A DNA stretch of 64,000 bases from Desulforamulus aeronauticus DSM 10349. Its GTDB lineage: Bacteria > Bacillota > Desulfotomaculia > Desulfotomaculales > Desulfotomaculaceae. This document shows, piece by piece, positions 16,555 through 25,396 of this stretch (within the stretch, counting starts at the first letter, position 1; each line of letters starts with the position of its first letter). The notes under the pieces are model-generated. The model made no database searches. It had not been told where the DNA came from and saw only the letters and a program-made list of their open reading frames with translations. Position numbers and translations under genes: made by a program. The DNA lies in assembly GCF_900142375.1 (NCBI RefSeq), contig NZ_FRAR01000010.1, positions 100,611 through 164,610 on the forward strand, written 5' to 3'.

Positions 16555-18623
16555 TCAATACTCACCGTCCCTATGGCTTCCACTTCAATATTAGCTGGTA
16601 TTTCGTTTAAGGAAAGCACGGCCAGGTTTGGTTGATATCTTTCAATCAGTCTTCTAAAGGGTAAACGCACCCGTGGTGAACAAATTAATACCGGATTGGC
16701 ACCACGCATCGTAACATCCTCTACCACCACATTTATTTTTTCTAATAACTTCTTTACGCTTTGTGGTTCTAGAATTGGATAAGCGCCAAATTGAGTTTGC
16801 TGAATAGCCTCCTGGATATTTTGTTCTAATTTGGGGTGCAAAGTAATTACCGAAAGTTTCCCTTTATCATCCAGATAGCGTTGCGTAATTGTCCGGGCCA
16901 GACTCTGACGTACCATATCCGTCAGATAATCAGAATCTTTATTGACTCGTGCACCATCTGCCAGGGCCTCTAAAATCGTTACTAAATCCCGAATGGGCAC
17001 TCGTTCCTTGAGCAGATTCTGCAGTACTTTTTGAATTTCGCCCAAAGACATCATATCTGGGATGAGTTCTTCCACCACAGCGGGACTCTTTTCTTTAACA
17101 ACATCCATGAGTTCTTTTACTTCCTGCCTACCCAGCAGTTCCTGGGCATATTGCTTAAGAATTTCGGTGAGGTGGGTTACCAGCACCGTGGAACAATCCA
17201 CCACAGTAAAACCATTTAACTCAACAAATTCTCGATCCTGTCCAGTTACCCACCAAGCGGGCAGGTTAAAGGTTGGCTCGGTGGTGGGAATACCGTTGAA
17301 ATTCAGGTCCTGACCCATAGGATCCATGGCCAGATGATGTCCAGGCATTAATTCGCCACCAGCCACTTCGATACCTCTAATCTTAATCGAATAGGCATTA
17401 TAAGATAATTGCATATTATCCCGGATGCGGATGGGTCTTACCAAAATTCCCATCTCAGCAGCACACTGTCGGCGCACCGCTGCTAACCTTTGCAGAAGAT
17501 CTCCCCCCTGGGATTCATCAGTCAGGGAGATTAAGTTATACCCTATTTCAATTTCCAAAGGGTCTACCTGGAAATAGGTAAAGACATTCTCCGGTTCACG
17601 CCTCTGGGTTTGCTGCGTCTTAACTGCTTCAGCCTGTTCCTGCTCCGCCCACTGCCTTTTCTCTTCCCGGCTCAGGGTGCGGGAGCTATAGAACAGCACA
17701 GCTGCTATCGAAAGGAACAAGACGTTTGGCATAGCCGGAATACAACCAATAACTGCTAAAATAATGCCTCCCAACAGCAGCACCTTAGGAAAGGCAGAAA
17801 ACTGTTTCGAGATATCACTACCAAAGGTGCCCTCGGAAGTGGCTCTGGTTACCAGAATACCGGCAGCTGTGGAAATAAGCAGCGCGGGAATTTGAGCCAC
17901 CAACCCGTCGCCGATCGTTAATATGGTAAATCTCCTGAGGGCCTCAGCCATCGGCATACCCATTTGGACAACACCAATAACAAAGCCACCCAAGATATTA
18001 ATTAACAAAATAACAATGCCTGCAATGGCATCACCGCGCACAAACTTACTGGCACCATCCATGGAACCAAAAAAGTCGGCTTCTCTCTGCAGCCGTTCCC
18101 GTTTAGCTCTGGCCTCGTCTTCGGTGATTAAGCCGGAATTAAGGTCTGCATCAATACTCATTTGTTTACCGGGCATGGCATCCAGGGTAAAACGTGCCCC
18201 TACCTCGGCCACCCGGCCGGAACCATTGGTAATAACCACGAATTGGATAATGGTAATAATGATAAAAACGACTGCACCCACCACATAATTGCCGCCGACC
18301 ACAAACTGGCCAAAGGCTTCAATTACCTTACCCGCTGCCCCTTCTCCCAGGATTAAGCGGGTGGAAGATATATTCAAAGCTAACCTAAATAAGGTAGTTA
18401 CCAATAATAGAGAAGGAAAAATAGAAAATTGCAAGGGTTCTGTAGTAAACATGGTAATCAGCATGATAACCATACCCAGAGACATGCTCAGGATTAAAAA
18501 GAAATCCAATAACCCCGGCGGGAGTGGAATAATGATGAGCAGCACAATGCCAATAACCAGACCGGCAATGATTAAATCAGTATACTGTTTTAAATTTGCT
18601 GCCAGAGATGTCTGTGCCGCCAC
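16551..18623 (-). CDS. flhA: Flagellar export gate protein FlhA
   Basis: A 690-residue FlhA. The first half is a multi-span membrane domain with the FHIPEP loop (VGARFTLDAMPGKQMSIDAD; also ALLISTAAGILVTRA). The second half is the cytosolic nonamer ring that docks chaperones. With FlhB, FliP, FliQ and FliR it forms the type III export gate. All these genes are contiguous here. Confidence 0.97.
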   Translation of the reverse strand: MAAQTSLAANLKQYTDLIIAGLVIGIVLLIIIPLPPGLLDFFLILSMSLGMVIMLITMFTTEPLQFSIFPSLLLVTTLFRLALNISSTRLILGEGAAGKVIEAFGQFVVGGNYVVGAVVFIIITIIQFVVITNGSGRVAEVGARFTLDAMPGKQMSIDADLNSGLITEDEARAKRERLQREADFFGSMDGASKFVRGDAIAGIVILLINILGGFVIGVVQMGMPMAEALRRFTILTIGDGLVAQIPALLISTAAGILVTRATSEGTFGSDISKQFSAFPKVLLLGGIILAVIGCIPAMPNVLFLSIAAVLFYSSRTLSREEKRQWAEQEQAEAVKTQQTQRREPENVFTYFQVDPLEIEIGYNLISLTDESQGGDLLQRLAAVRRQCAAEMGILVRPIRIRDNMQLSYNAYSIKIRGIEVAGGELMPGHHLAMDPMGQDLNFNGIPTTEPTFNLPAWWVTGQDREFVELNGFTVVDCSTVLVTHLTEILKQYAQELLGRQEVKELMDVVKEKSPAVVEELIPDMMSLGEIQKVLQNLLKERVPIRDLVTILEALADGARVNKDSDYLTDMVRQSLARTITQRYLDDKGKLSVITLHPKLEQNIQEAIQQTQFGAYPILEPQSVKKLLEKINVVVEDVTMRGANPVLICSPRVRLPFRRLIERYQPNLAVLSLNEIPANIEVEAIGTVSID

Positions 18624-18655
18624 TTAATGTAACCTCCAACTAATCCCCATTGTAT

Positions 18656-19720
18656 TTATATTTTTTGATTTTTTAAACGGAAAACCATCGCCAAAATTTC
18701 CGCCACAGCTTTGTACATTTCTATGGGAATACCCTGACCTATCTCTACATTCGCATAAAGAAAGCGAGCCACTTCCACATTTTCGATCACCGGCACATCA
18801 TGCTGCCCGGCAATTTCCCGAATTTGCTTAGCCAGTTGGTCCGCACCCTTGGCCACTACCAGTGGTGCATCCATATCTTGCTCATATTTTAAGGCCACCG
18901 CATAATGGGTGGGGTTTGTTACCACCACCGTGGCTTGGGGTACTTCCTTCCGTACCAGATTGGACAACAGTTGGCGCTGCTGGCGCTTCAGCCAACCCTT
19001 AATCTGCGGATCGCCCTCACTCTGCTTAAATTCGTCTTTTACTTCCTGTTTGGACATCTTCATTTGTTTCTTAAAGGCATAGCGCTGGTACAGTAAATCC
19101 AACAGCGCAATACCCAGATATACGGTAGCACCCCAGAGCAGAACCTTGATCGCCACTGCTAACACTTGACTAAGCAAGGTTTGGGGCGGCGAATGGAAAA
19201 TAGCCAGCAGGTTTGCCATTTCTCCCTTGACCGCTGTATAAATTACCCAGCCAGTAATGATAATCTTCATTAGCGACTTGACCAATTCAAAAAGGGCCCG
19301 GCTGCCGAACATATTCTTTAATCCATTGAGAGGATTTAGCTTGTCAAACTTCGGTTTAATAGCCTCTGGTGAGAACATAAAACCAACTTGAGCTAGGTTA
19401 ACGCCCAGAGCCACCACCATTAAAAGAATCAGCAGGGGGATAAATATAGCAAATACATGAATGGCGAAATCTATCATTAGCTGAACAAAATAATATTCTT
19501 GATTTCGCTGACTGAGGTAACTATTAAAATAGGTAAAATAATACTTCTGAACTTGAACAATTAAGCCATCTTTAGTAAACAACAGGTATAAACCGGCTAT
19601 TAGCAGCAGGATAGCCCCGTTAAGATCCGTACTTTTTGCTACTTGACCTTTCTTGCGGGCTTCCTGCAAACGCCTGGGCGTCGCCTGTTCGGTTTTGTCC
19701 TGAGAATCACCTGCCATCAA
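18656..19720 (-). CDS. flhB: Flagellar export switch protein FlhB
   Basis: A 354-residue FlhB with four transmembrane spans and a cytosolic domain that contains the autocleavage site NPTH at residues 269-272. Cleavage there changes export from rod/hook to filament substrates, working with FliK. It overlaps fliR by 4 bases. Confidence 0.97.
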   Translation of the reverse strand: MMAGDSQDKTEQATPRRLQEARKKGQVAKSTDLNGAILLLIAGLYLLFTKDGLIVQVQKYYFTYFNSYLSQRNQEYYFVQLMIDFAIHVFAIFIPLLILLMVVALGVNLAQVGFMFSPEAIKPKFDKLNPLNGLKNMFGSRALFELVKSLMKIIITGWVIYTAVKGEMANLLAIFHSPPQTLLSQVLAVAIKVLLWGATVYLGIALLDLLYQRYAFKKQMKMSKQEVKDEFKQSEGDPQIKGWLKRQQRQLLSNLVRKEVPQATVVVTNPTHYAVALKYEQDMDAPLVVAKGADQLAKQIREIAGQHDVPVIENVEVARFLYANVEIGQGIPIEMYKAVAEILAMVFRLKNQKI

Positions 19721-20484
19721 GCCAACCCCTTCAATAAGAGTAGTAGATCTCGTTGCAGGGTATCAAAGATATATTTAAATACGGAGGTTAAGGCTGGCAA
19801 CAAGATGGCCAGCGTAGAAACCCCCACCGCTATTTTCAAAGGAAAGCCAAGTTGAAATATATTCATTTGCGGAGCCGTTTTACCAACGAGACCCATCGAT
19901 AAATCGGTAATCACCAGTATGGCCACCACCGGGGCACAAATCTGTACTGCCAGCGTAAAGGTATCCGCAAAAATACGGATTATCAGTAAGGTTACTTCAC
20001 CGCTAATACCCGCGGCAGTCAAGGGAACCAGTTGATAGCTTTTGACCATAGCCTGAATCAGCGCATGGTGCCCGTCTATATTCATAAATAAGACCAGTGT
20101 CATCATGTAGAGAAATCGTGAAACTAGGGTATTTATACTGCCACTTAGTGGATCCATGACAGAAGCCATGGCAAAACCAATTTGGAAATCTAATAAGGTA
20201 CCCGCTATCCTGACAACACTAAAGACTAAGGTACAGACAAAACCTAAAGCTAAACCAACCCCCACTTCACTAAACACCGCCAAGCCAAATCCCCACACGC
20301 CACCAGGAAACTCCAAGCTGGGCGGCTGCACCAAAGGAGTTACCAAAACTGCCAGGGTAAAGGCAAGGCCTGCTTTAACCAGTGGAGGAATGCCCGCTAG
20401 GCTAAACAAAGGGCAGGCAACAATAAATGAGGCCATCCGAATCAATACCAAGAAAAAAACAATGATTAATTCTATATTTAGCAC
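19717..20484 (-). CDS. fliR: Flagellar export gate protein FliR
   Basis: A 255-residue hydrophobic protein with six predicted spans and the FliR signature around FQIGFAMASVMDPLSG. It forms the export gate core with FliP and FliQ. Its 3' end overlaps flhB by 4 bases and its start is 12 bases after fliQ. Confidence 0.96.
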   Translation of the reverse strand: MLNIELIIVFFLVLIRMASFIVACPLFSLAGIPPLVKAGLAFTLAVLVTPLVQPPSLEFPGGVWGFGLAVFSEVGVGLALGFVCTLVFSVVRIAGTLLDFQIGFAMASVMDPLSGSINTLVSRFLYMMTLVLFMNIDGHHALIQAMVKSYQLVPLTAAGISGEVTLLIIRIFADTFTLAVQICAPVVAILVITDLSMGLVGKTAPQMNIFQLGFPLKIAVGVSTLAILLPALTSVFKYIFDTLQRDLLLLLKGLA

Positions 20485-20496
20485 TGCCCGGCACCC

Positions 20497-20766
20497 CTAG
20501 CCAATAATATTGGGTATCTGCTCATAGAGCTTGGTTGTAAACTGGATCGCTATATTGAGAAGCCAGCCCGCAGCCACCACCAAAGTAACAAACACCGCCA
20601 CCATCTTGGGCACAAAGGATAAGGTTTGCTCCTGGATCTGGGTGGTTGCCTGTAGAATACCAACAATTAGTCCCACTAACATGGCCATCCCGAGGGTGGG
20701 AAGTGACAAAATCACTACCATCATCAAAGCTTCCCGGGCCAAGTGTAATACGTAAGTCTGTGTCAC
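20497..20766 (-). CDS. fliQ: Flagellar export gate protein FliQ
   Basis: An 89-residue two-span protein with the typical LVGLIVGILQATTQIQEQTL segment between the helices. It occurs four times per export gate in studied systems. It lies between fliP and fliR with 12-base gaps. Confidence 0.96.
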   Translation of the reverse strand: MTQTYVLHLAREALMMVVILSLPTLGMAMLVGLIVGILQATTQIQEQTLSFVPKMVAVFVTLVVAAGWLLNIAIQFTTKLYEQIPNIIG

Positions 20767-20778
20767 AGCAAAGCCCCC

Positions 20779-21567
20779 CTACCTAAAGCTTTCTACCAAC
20801 GATTTTACCACCAAATACCAGCCATCCACCATGACAAACAGTAACAGCTTAAAGGGCAGTGCCACCATCACTGGCGGCAGCATAAACATCCCCATGGACA
20901 TCAAAGTACTGGCTACCACCATATCAATAACCAGAAAGGGTACAAAGATAATAAAACCGATTTGAAAGGCGGTTTTTAACTCACTAATAATAAAGGCTGG
21001 TACCATAACAGACAGGGGAACGTCATTGATGTTGTTGGGTTTGTCCATTTTGGCTATGTTGAGAAACAACCCTAAATCTTTCTCCCTGGTTTGCCGGGAC
21101 ATAAATTGTCGTAAAGGCTCCACAGCCTTATCGGTGGCTTGCTCATAGGTTAACTGGTTGACCAAATAGGGCTGAATGGCATTTTTGTTAATATCCTGAT
21201 AGGTCGGCATCATGATAAAGATGGTCAGAAACAAGGCCAAACCAATTAAGACTTGGTTAGGAGGGGTTTGTTGGGTACCTAAGGCATTCCGTAAGAAGGA
21301 TAGCACCACAACAATGCGGGTAAAGGAAGTTAACATCAATAAAAATGCCGGTACGAAAGAAAGTAAGGTTAGAAAGATTAACAGTTTTACACTATCAACC
21401 ACTTGCTGCGGCCCATTGGCAGTTTCCACATTTAAATTGATGCTTGGTATCGGAATCAGGGGTTCCGCAGAAACCCCTGATGGCAGTAGAAATAGGCACA
21501 GTGCCATCAGGATGAGAGTTGCTATACTACTTTTTTTGCTGATTATTTTCCGGACACCCACTACCAC
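20779..21567 (-). CDS. fliP: Flagellar export gate protein FliP
   Basis: A FliP of about 262 residues with a cleavable-type N-terminal hydrophobic segment, then LLTSFTRIVVVLSFLRNALG and TAFQIGFIIFVPFLVIDMVV, the family signatures. The frame is open from a TTG at 21585. The GTG at 21567 has GGAAGGG 5 bases upstream and is preferred. Either way the gene overlaps the end of fliO. Confidence 0.94.
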   Translation of the reverse strand: MVVGVRKIISKKSSIATLILMALCLFLLPSGVSAEPLIPIPSINLNVETANGPQQVVDSVKLLIFLTLLSFVPAFLLMLTSFTRIVVVLSFLRNALGTQQTPPNQVLIGLALFLTIFIMMPTYQDINKNAIQPYLVNQLTYEQATDKAVEPLRQFMSRQTREKDLGLFLNIAKMDKPNNINDVPLSVMVPAFIISELKTAFQIGFIIFVPFLVIDMVVASTLMSMGMFMLPPVMVALPFKLLLFVMVDGWYLVVKSLVESFR

Positions 21568-21931
21568 TTCTTCCCTTCCTGCCAATTAATTGCTTCATTT
21601 GCTGAGACAAAACATCTTTAAAATCTGTCATCGACCCAGGCCCGAGGCCTGAGCCAGTAATCGGTTCCGGTAAGGAAGCAAATTCCTTTAATAAAGTAAC
21701 ATTGTTCTCCTGAAAGGCTACTAAATAATATTGGCCACCAATTTCCACCAACACCAGCCCACCCTTGGGTCCCAGGGGCATATGCTCCACTACTCGCATA
21801 TAACGTGAGGCTCCAGAGGAAAAGCCTTTACTCCTAGCCAAGCCATATTTTATGGTAAGATAGGCCAGTCCTAGCACCAGTGGTAACAGAATGATCATTC
21901 TAACAAACAGCCAAAGGGTTTCATTATCCAT
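21527..21931 (-). CDS. fliO: Flagellar protein FliO
   Basis: A 134-residue protein with one N-terminal membrane helix (LWLFVRMIILLPLVLGLAYL). A FliO cytosolic domain follows, with VVEHMPLGPKGGLVLVEIGGQ and EYYL-type strands. It assists FliP assembly. It overlaps fliN by 8 bases and runs into fliP by 40 or more bases. Confidence 0.88.
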   Translation of the reverse strand: MDNETLWLFVRMIILLPLVLGLAYLTIKYGLARSKGFSSGASRYMRVVEHMPLGPKGGLVLVEIGGQYYLVAFQENNVTLLKEFASLPEPITGSGLGPGSMTDFKDVLSQQMKQLIGRKGRSGSGCPENNQQKK

Positions 21932-22319
21932 GGTCGGTCTCCCGCCTGAGGGTTTTCGGTGGAATCATGCTGTAAATGCGAACAGCAAAACTATCATTGA
22001 CAATAATAATTTCCCCAAGGGCCGTTTTTTTATCATTGATGTAAATATTAATAGCATCACCGGCGGACTTGTCTAAATCCAATACTGAACCCACATCTAG
22101 GTTCAGAACATCACGAAATTTCATAGTAATGTCACCCAACTCCGCGCTAATGGTTATCTTAACATCTTCTATGTGGCCTAAACCGGTTTTCATGGCACGA
22201 TCCTTTTGCAAGGCATCCAGAGGCGGGAAGCGGACCTTTTTGATAGCCGCTTCCCCTCTGGTAGATGCTCCACCGTCTAGCTCACCCAGAAACGCCGCTA
22301 TTTCTTTTTCAGTCATCAT
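21924..22319 (-). CDS. fliN: Flagellar motor switch protein FliN (stand-alone)
   Basis: A 131-residue protein. After a charged N-terminus comes a complete SpoA/FliN domain (VKITISAELGDITMKFRDVL, LDLDKSAGDAINIYIND, GEIIIVNDSFAVRIYSM). It is distinct from FliY at the end of the operon, which has its own SpoA domain. A C-ring could therefore contain both. Encoded between fliL and fliO. Confidence 0.9.
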   Translation of the reverse strand: MMTEKEIAAFLGELDGGASTRGEAAIKKVRFPPLDALQKDRAMKTGLGHIEDVKITISAELGDITMKFRDVLNLDVGSVLDLDKSAGDAINIYINDKKTALGEIIIVNDSFAVRIYSMIPPKTLRRETDHG

Positions 22320-22331
22320 ATTTTATCACCT

Positions 22332-22820
22332 TTACTGAGTGAGATATTCAGAAAAGTACACCCGATAAATTTCGCCCTCTGGGAGGTTTTTGTTAACCTC
22401 ACTCTTGATTTCCTGGCCTACTTTGTCAATACTCTCTGGAGGCTGCACATCCGTCAGTTTCTTCTTGCGAATGACCCGGATAATGCAATCCTGCAGGGCT
22501 GCTTTGTTCTTGTTGAGCTCTTCGCCCATTTTTTTATTTTTTTTGTTTTGCTCGTATTCCAGCACTGGGGTGAGTCGCATAAAGTTGCTGCCACCAGGAT
22601 CAGCCAGGTTTACCAGCAAGCTGCCCATACTATAGGTAACCAGTTTCTCAGGATCTGGGCCTGCACTTTTACCCTCGCTGGCGGTGCTTTTATAATAAAT
22701 ATAACCCCCTACACCCAGGCCCGCTAATAATAAGAGAAGAATTAAGATAATTAGCAAGGTCCTTACGGTAAAGAATTTCTTTTTCTGCACCTGTGGTGCT
22801 GTTTCCTGTGGAGCGGCCAA
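22332..22820 (-). CDS. fliL: Flagellar basal body-associated protein FliL
   Basis: A 162-residue single-span protein: a basic N-terminus, a membrane helix at about 19-40, then an outer stomatin-like domain (YSMGSLLVNLAD, RLTPVLEYE) ending VYFSEYLTQ, the usual FliL end. It supports stator function. Confidence 0.92.
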   Translation of the reverse strand: MAAPQETAPQVQKKKFFTVRTLLIILILLLLLAGLGVGGYIYYKSTASEGKSAGPDPEKLVTYSMGSLLVNLADPGGSNFMRLTPVLEYEQNKKNKKMGEELNKNKAALQDCIIRVIRKKKLTDVQPPESIDKVGQEIKSEVNKNLPEGEIYRVYFSEYLTQ

Positions 22821-22865
22821 GTTATACTCACCCTTTACACTTAGTTATTTAACCATCTATAGAAA

Positions 22866-24425
22866 TTATCGCTTGAGGTTGACAAGTTCTTCCAGAAGAG
22901 TATCGGAAACGGTAATGGTCCGTGCATTGGCCTGAAAACCACGCTGGGTTACCATCATATCCACCATCTCCTGGGACAGGTTGACGTTGGAACCTTCCAG
23001 ATAGCCAGAGTTGATGGTGTTGTTATTGGCTGCGCTGGCAGTACCTTCTTCTGCTTCACCAGAAGCACCTGTGGCAGAAAATAAATTACCGCCTTCCTTC
23101 TTTAAACCATCATTACTTTTGAAGGAATACAATGCTACCTGACCGTTGGAAACCTTTACGGATCTTCCCAAACTGTCAACACCGGAAATATTCCCCAGAC
23201 TGTCAACAGCTATTGTATTGATCGTTTTCTGCCCGTTAATTGCACTCTCTTCGCTCTTAGCAGTATCATACGCTAGCTGAGCTTTCTTTAAAGACACTTC
23301 AGCGTTATTCAAATTTTTCATAGCCACGTCATATTCGTCTTTGGCTTTATCATAGGAAGCCTTTGCAAGATCATATTCGTATTTGGGACCAGCATATGAA
23401 TTCGCTTTATAATCATCATAATCAGTCTTTGCGGTATCTCTTGCAGTTTCAGCAGCGGCTAGGGCCGCTTGTGCTGCTGCATGACCTGTTGGATCTAAAA
23501 TAGGATCTATAGCAGCCAAATCATCCTGGCATTGTTTAACAGCGGCTTCGCTATCTTCATAATCTTTTTTGAGACCTTCATACTTGGGAATGTCAGTGTA
23601 ATCATCGTAAAGAGTTTTTGCGGTATTTCTTGCAGTCTCAGCAGCGGATAGGGCGTCTTGGGCTGCAATTACATCTGAACCCGCAGGATCCGCACCGCTG
23701 GCCAGCAGATCATCAAGCACCTTTTTGCATTTATCTACTTCGGTCTGTTTTTTTTCATAATCTGTTTTTAGACTAATATAATTTGTGAGAACTTTATTTA
23801 AATCACTGCTTGCAGTATCTAGAGCCGCGATCTTGTCATCAAGTGCTTTTTCAGCGTCACTGGCCAGTGGTTTATAGGCATTAACATAACCCTGTGCCTC
23901 CGTAACACTGCCTTGGGCTGAACTAACTTTTATTTGAGCTGCAGAAGACGCAGTACCGGAGTAATAAGCCTTATCAATTTCAATCTTAATCGGTTGGCCT
24001 CCCGTGCCGCATAAAAGCATACCATCAGAATTTACAACATTGTAGGTTCCCGGACTTCCCGGATCCTCCATCAAGAAAAAAACACCATCCCTTGTATACC
24101 TCATGGATGTACTATCAGAAGTGGCACCGGGCTTTAAGCCAAAGAAGCCATTCCCTTGAATAGCCAAGTCCAGAGTTCTACCTGTACTTTGCATCGGGCC
24201 TTGGGTAAAGTCATTGTTGATACTGGCCACCTTCATACCGGTACCCACTTGGTTTTGTCCAATGGCCGGGTTGTTACTATAGTATTGACTCAGTGCATCC
24301 TGAAAGTTTACTCTTCCTGACTTAAATCCAGTGGTATTAACATTGGAAATATTGTTGCCCACCACGTCCATACGTGTCTGGTGGTTTTTTAATCCCGAAA
24401 TGCCGGAGTAAAGAGATTTAAGCAT
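22866..24425 (-). CDS. flgE: Flagellar hook protein FlgE with large coiled-coil insert
   Basis: A 519-residue hook protein, about twice the length of Bacillus FlgE. The N-terminal (GISGLKNHQTRMDVVGNNIS) and C-terminal (GSNVNLSQEMVDMMVTQRGF) helices are normal. Between residues about 160 and 400 (bases about 23226-23948) lies an Ala/Asp/Lys/Tyr-rich helical region. It is built from two related units (ETARNTAK at 263-270 and ETARDTAK at 326-333). Cysteines occur at 139, 233 and 299, the last two at equivalent repeat positions. The core assignment is certain. The insert should project from the hook surface. Confidence 0.95.
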   Translation of the reverse strand: MLKSLYSGISGLKNHQTRMDVVGNNISNVNTTGFKSGRVNFQDALSQYYSNNPAIGQNQVGTGMKVASINNDFTQGPMQSTGRTLDLAIQGNGFFGLKPGATSDSTSMRYTRDGVFFLMEDPGSPGTYNVVNSDGMLLCGTGGQPIKIEIDKAYYSGTASSAAQIKVSSAQGSVTEAQGYVNAYKPLASDAEKALDDKIAALDTASSDLNKVLTNYISLKTDYEKKQTEVDKCKKVLDDLLASGADPAGSDVIAAQDALSAAETARNTAKTLYDDYTDIPKYEGLKKDYEDSEAAVKQCQDDLAAIDPILDPTGHAAAQAALAAAETARDTAKTDYDDYKANSYAGPKYEYDLAKASYDKAKDEYDVAMKNLNNAEVSLKKAQLAYDTAKSEESAINGQKTINTIAVDSLGNISGVDSLGRSVKVSNGQVALYSFKSNDGLKKEGGNLFSATGASGEAEEGTASAANNNTINSGYLEGSNVNLSQEMVDMMVTQRGFQANARTITVSDTLLEELVNLKR

Positions 24426-24498
24426 TGATGAAATCCTCCCTTTATAGGTTGACTGCTTCTATCGTTCCGCAGTCGGCAGCTTCCTTCCGGTCCAGCTG

Positions 24499-24948
24499 CT
24501 ATTTAATAATAACGGCACTGTCTATGTTGGTAAAAACATGATCCGCCATACTCTTACCGTCTATGGCAGTAATAACGGTTCGATTGGTTATGCTGGTCAC
24601 TAAAGCCAAATCCCGATACAACAGCAGAGAATCCTTGGCCCCCTTGGCCGCAGCCTGCTGCACCGCTTGATTAATCTTGGTTAAATCCTCCTGATTAAAG
24701 GAGATATTTCTCTCCTGCAACCGTTTGGTCGCATGGGCAGACAGCTTTACTTCCTGCTGTTGGGCAACCTCACGCTGCAGCAGTTCCTCAAAGATTACAT
24801 TATTCGGTAGTTTGCTCTGCCGTGTCTGCGCCTGTTTCTGGAGCTGGTTCGCTTGGCTGCTCTGTTCCGGTTTCATCGGCCGGGGGAGTGGGTGCTGGTT
24901 CAGTTCCCTCTGGTGTGCTGTCATCCGGGGGTAATTGCTCAGATCCAT
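24499..24948 (-). CDS. Flagellar operon protein (TIGR02530 type)
   Basis: A 149-residue protein whose C-terminal half (LSAHATKRLQERNISFNQED, then LVTSITNRTVITAIDG) is the conserved TIGR02530 family found between flgD and flgE in Firmicutes. Its role is unknown. The first 50 residues are Gln-rich. The ATG at 24948 is strongly supported by AGGAGG seven bases upstream. This means the first 149 bases are also read in another frame as the tail of FlgD. Confidence 0.85.
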   Translation of the reverse strand: MDLSNYPRMTAHQRELNQHPLPRPMKPEQSSQANQLQKQAQTRQSKLPNNVIFEELLQREVAQQQEVKLSAHATKRLQERNISFNQEDLTKINQAVQQAAAKGAKDSLLLYRDLALVTSITNRTVITAIDGKSMADHVFTNIDSAVIIK

Positions 24949-25384
24949 TGGGTGCCCTCCTCTCCACGGATAGTACGGTGTTTAGATCATAGGGCTTTAG
25001 AACATCCTCACCCATCCAAAGCTTAACCCCCGTGCTGTCAAAGGTAACCTTACGAACTACACCAATCAGCATTTCCTGGGGATTATCTGGATTGATTACC
25101 GCCACTTCACAATCCATTAGGGAAGAGCCATAGCTTAGCATCTGCATTTCATACATTTTATTGAAGTTATTGTTTAGGTTCGTAATTTGCTCCAAGGTGG
25201 TAAATTGAGCCATCTGCTCAGTAAACTTATTGGTATCCATGGGACTGGTGGGATCCTGATACCTTAACTGGGCTACCATGAGTTGCAGGAAAGCATCTTT
25301 ATCTAATTCTTTTTTAGGTTCCCGTTTTCTATTTTCATAATAGTAATCACTATTCGTTGTAGCAGTTTGATTAACTGTCGTCAC
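24800..25384 (-). CDS. flgD: Hook-capping protein FlgD with overprinted acidic tail
   Basis: A 194-residue FlgD. Residues 28-90 hold the conserved block (DKDAFLQLMVAQLRYQDPTS, FTEQMAQFTTLEQI) and the part up to about 140 (PYDLNTVLSV) completes the Firmicute-length protein. The last 50 residues are a Pro/Glu/Thr/Ala-rich tail (PPDDSTPEGTEPAPTPPADE) read entirely from within the next gene in a different frame. It scaffolds hook polymerisation. The tail probably arose by loss of a stop codon. Confidence 0.92.
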   Translation of the reverse strand: MTTVNQTATTNSDYYYENRKREPKKELDKDAFLQLMVAQLRYQDPTSPMDTNKFTEQMAQFTTLEQITNLNNNFNKMYEMQMLSYGSSLMDCEVAVINPDNPQEMLIGVVRKVTFDSTGVKLWMGEDVLKPYDLNTVLSVERRAPNGSEQLPPDDSTPEGTEPAPTPPADETGTEQPSEPAPETGADTAEQTTE

Positions 25385-25396
25385 TTGATTCCCCCC

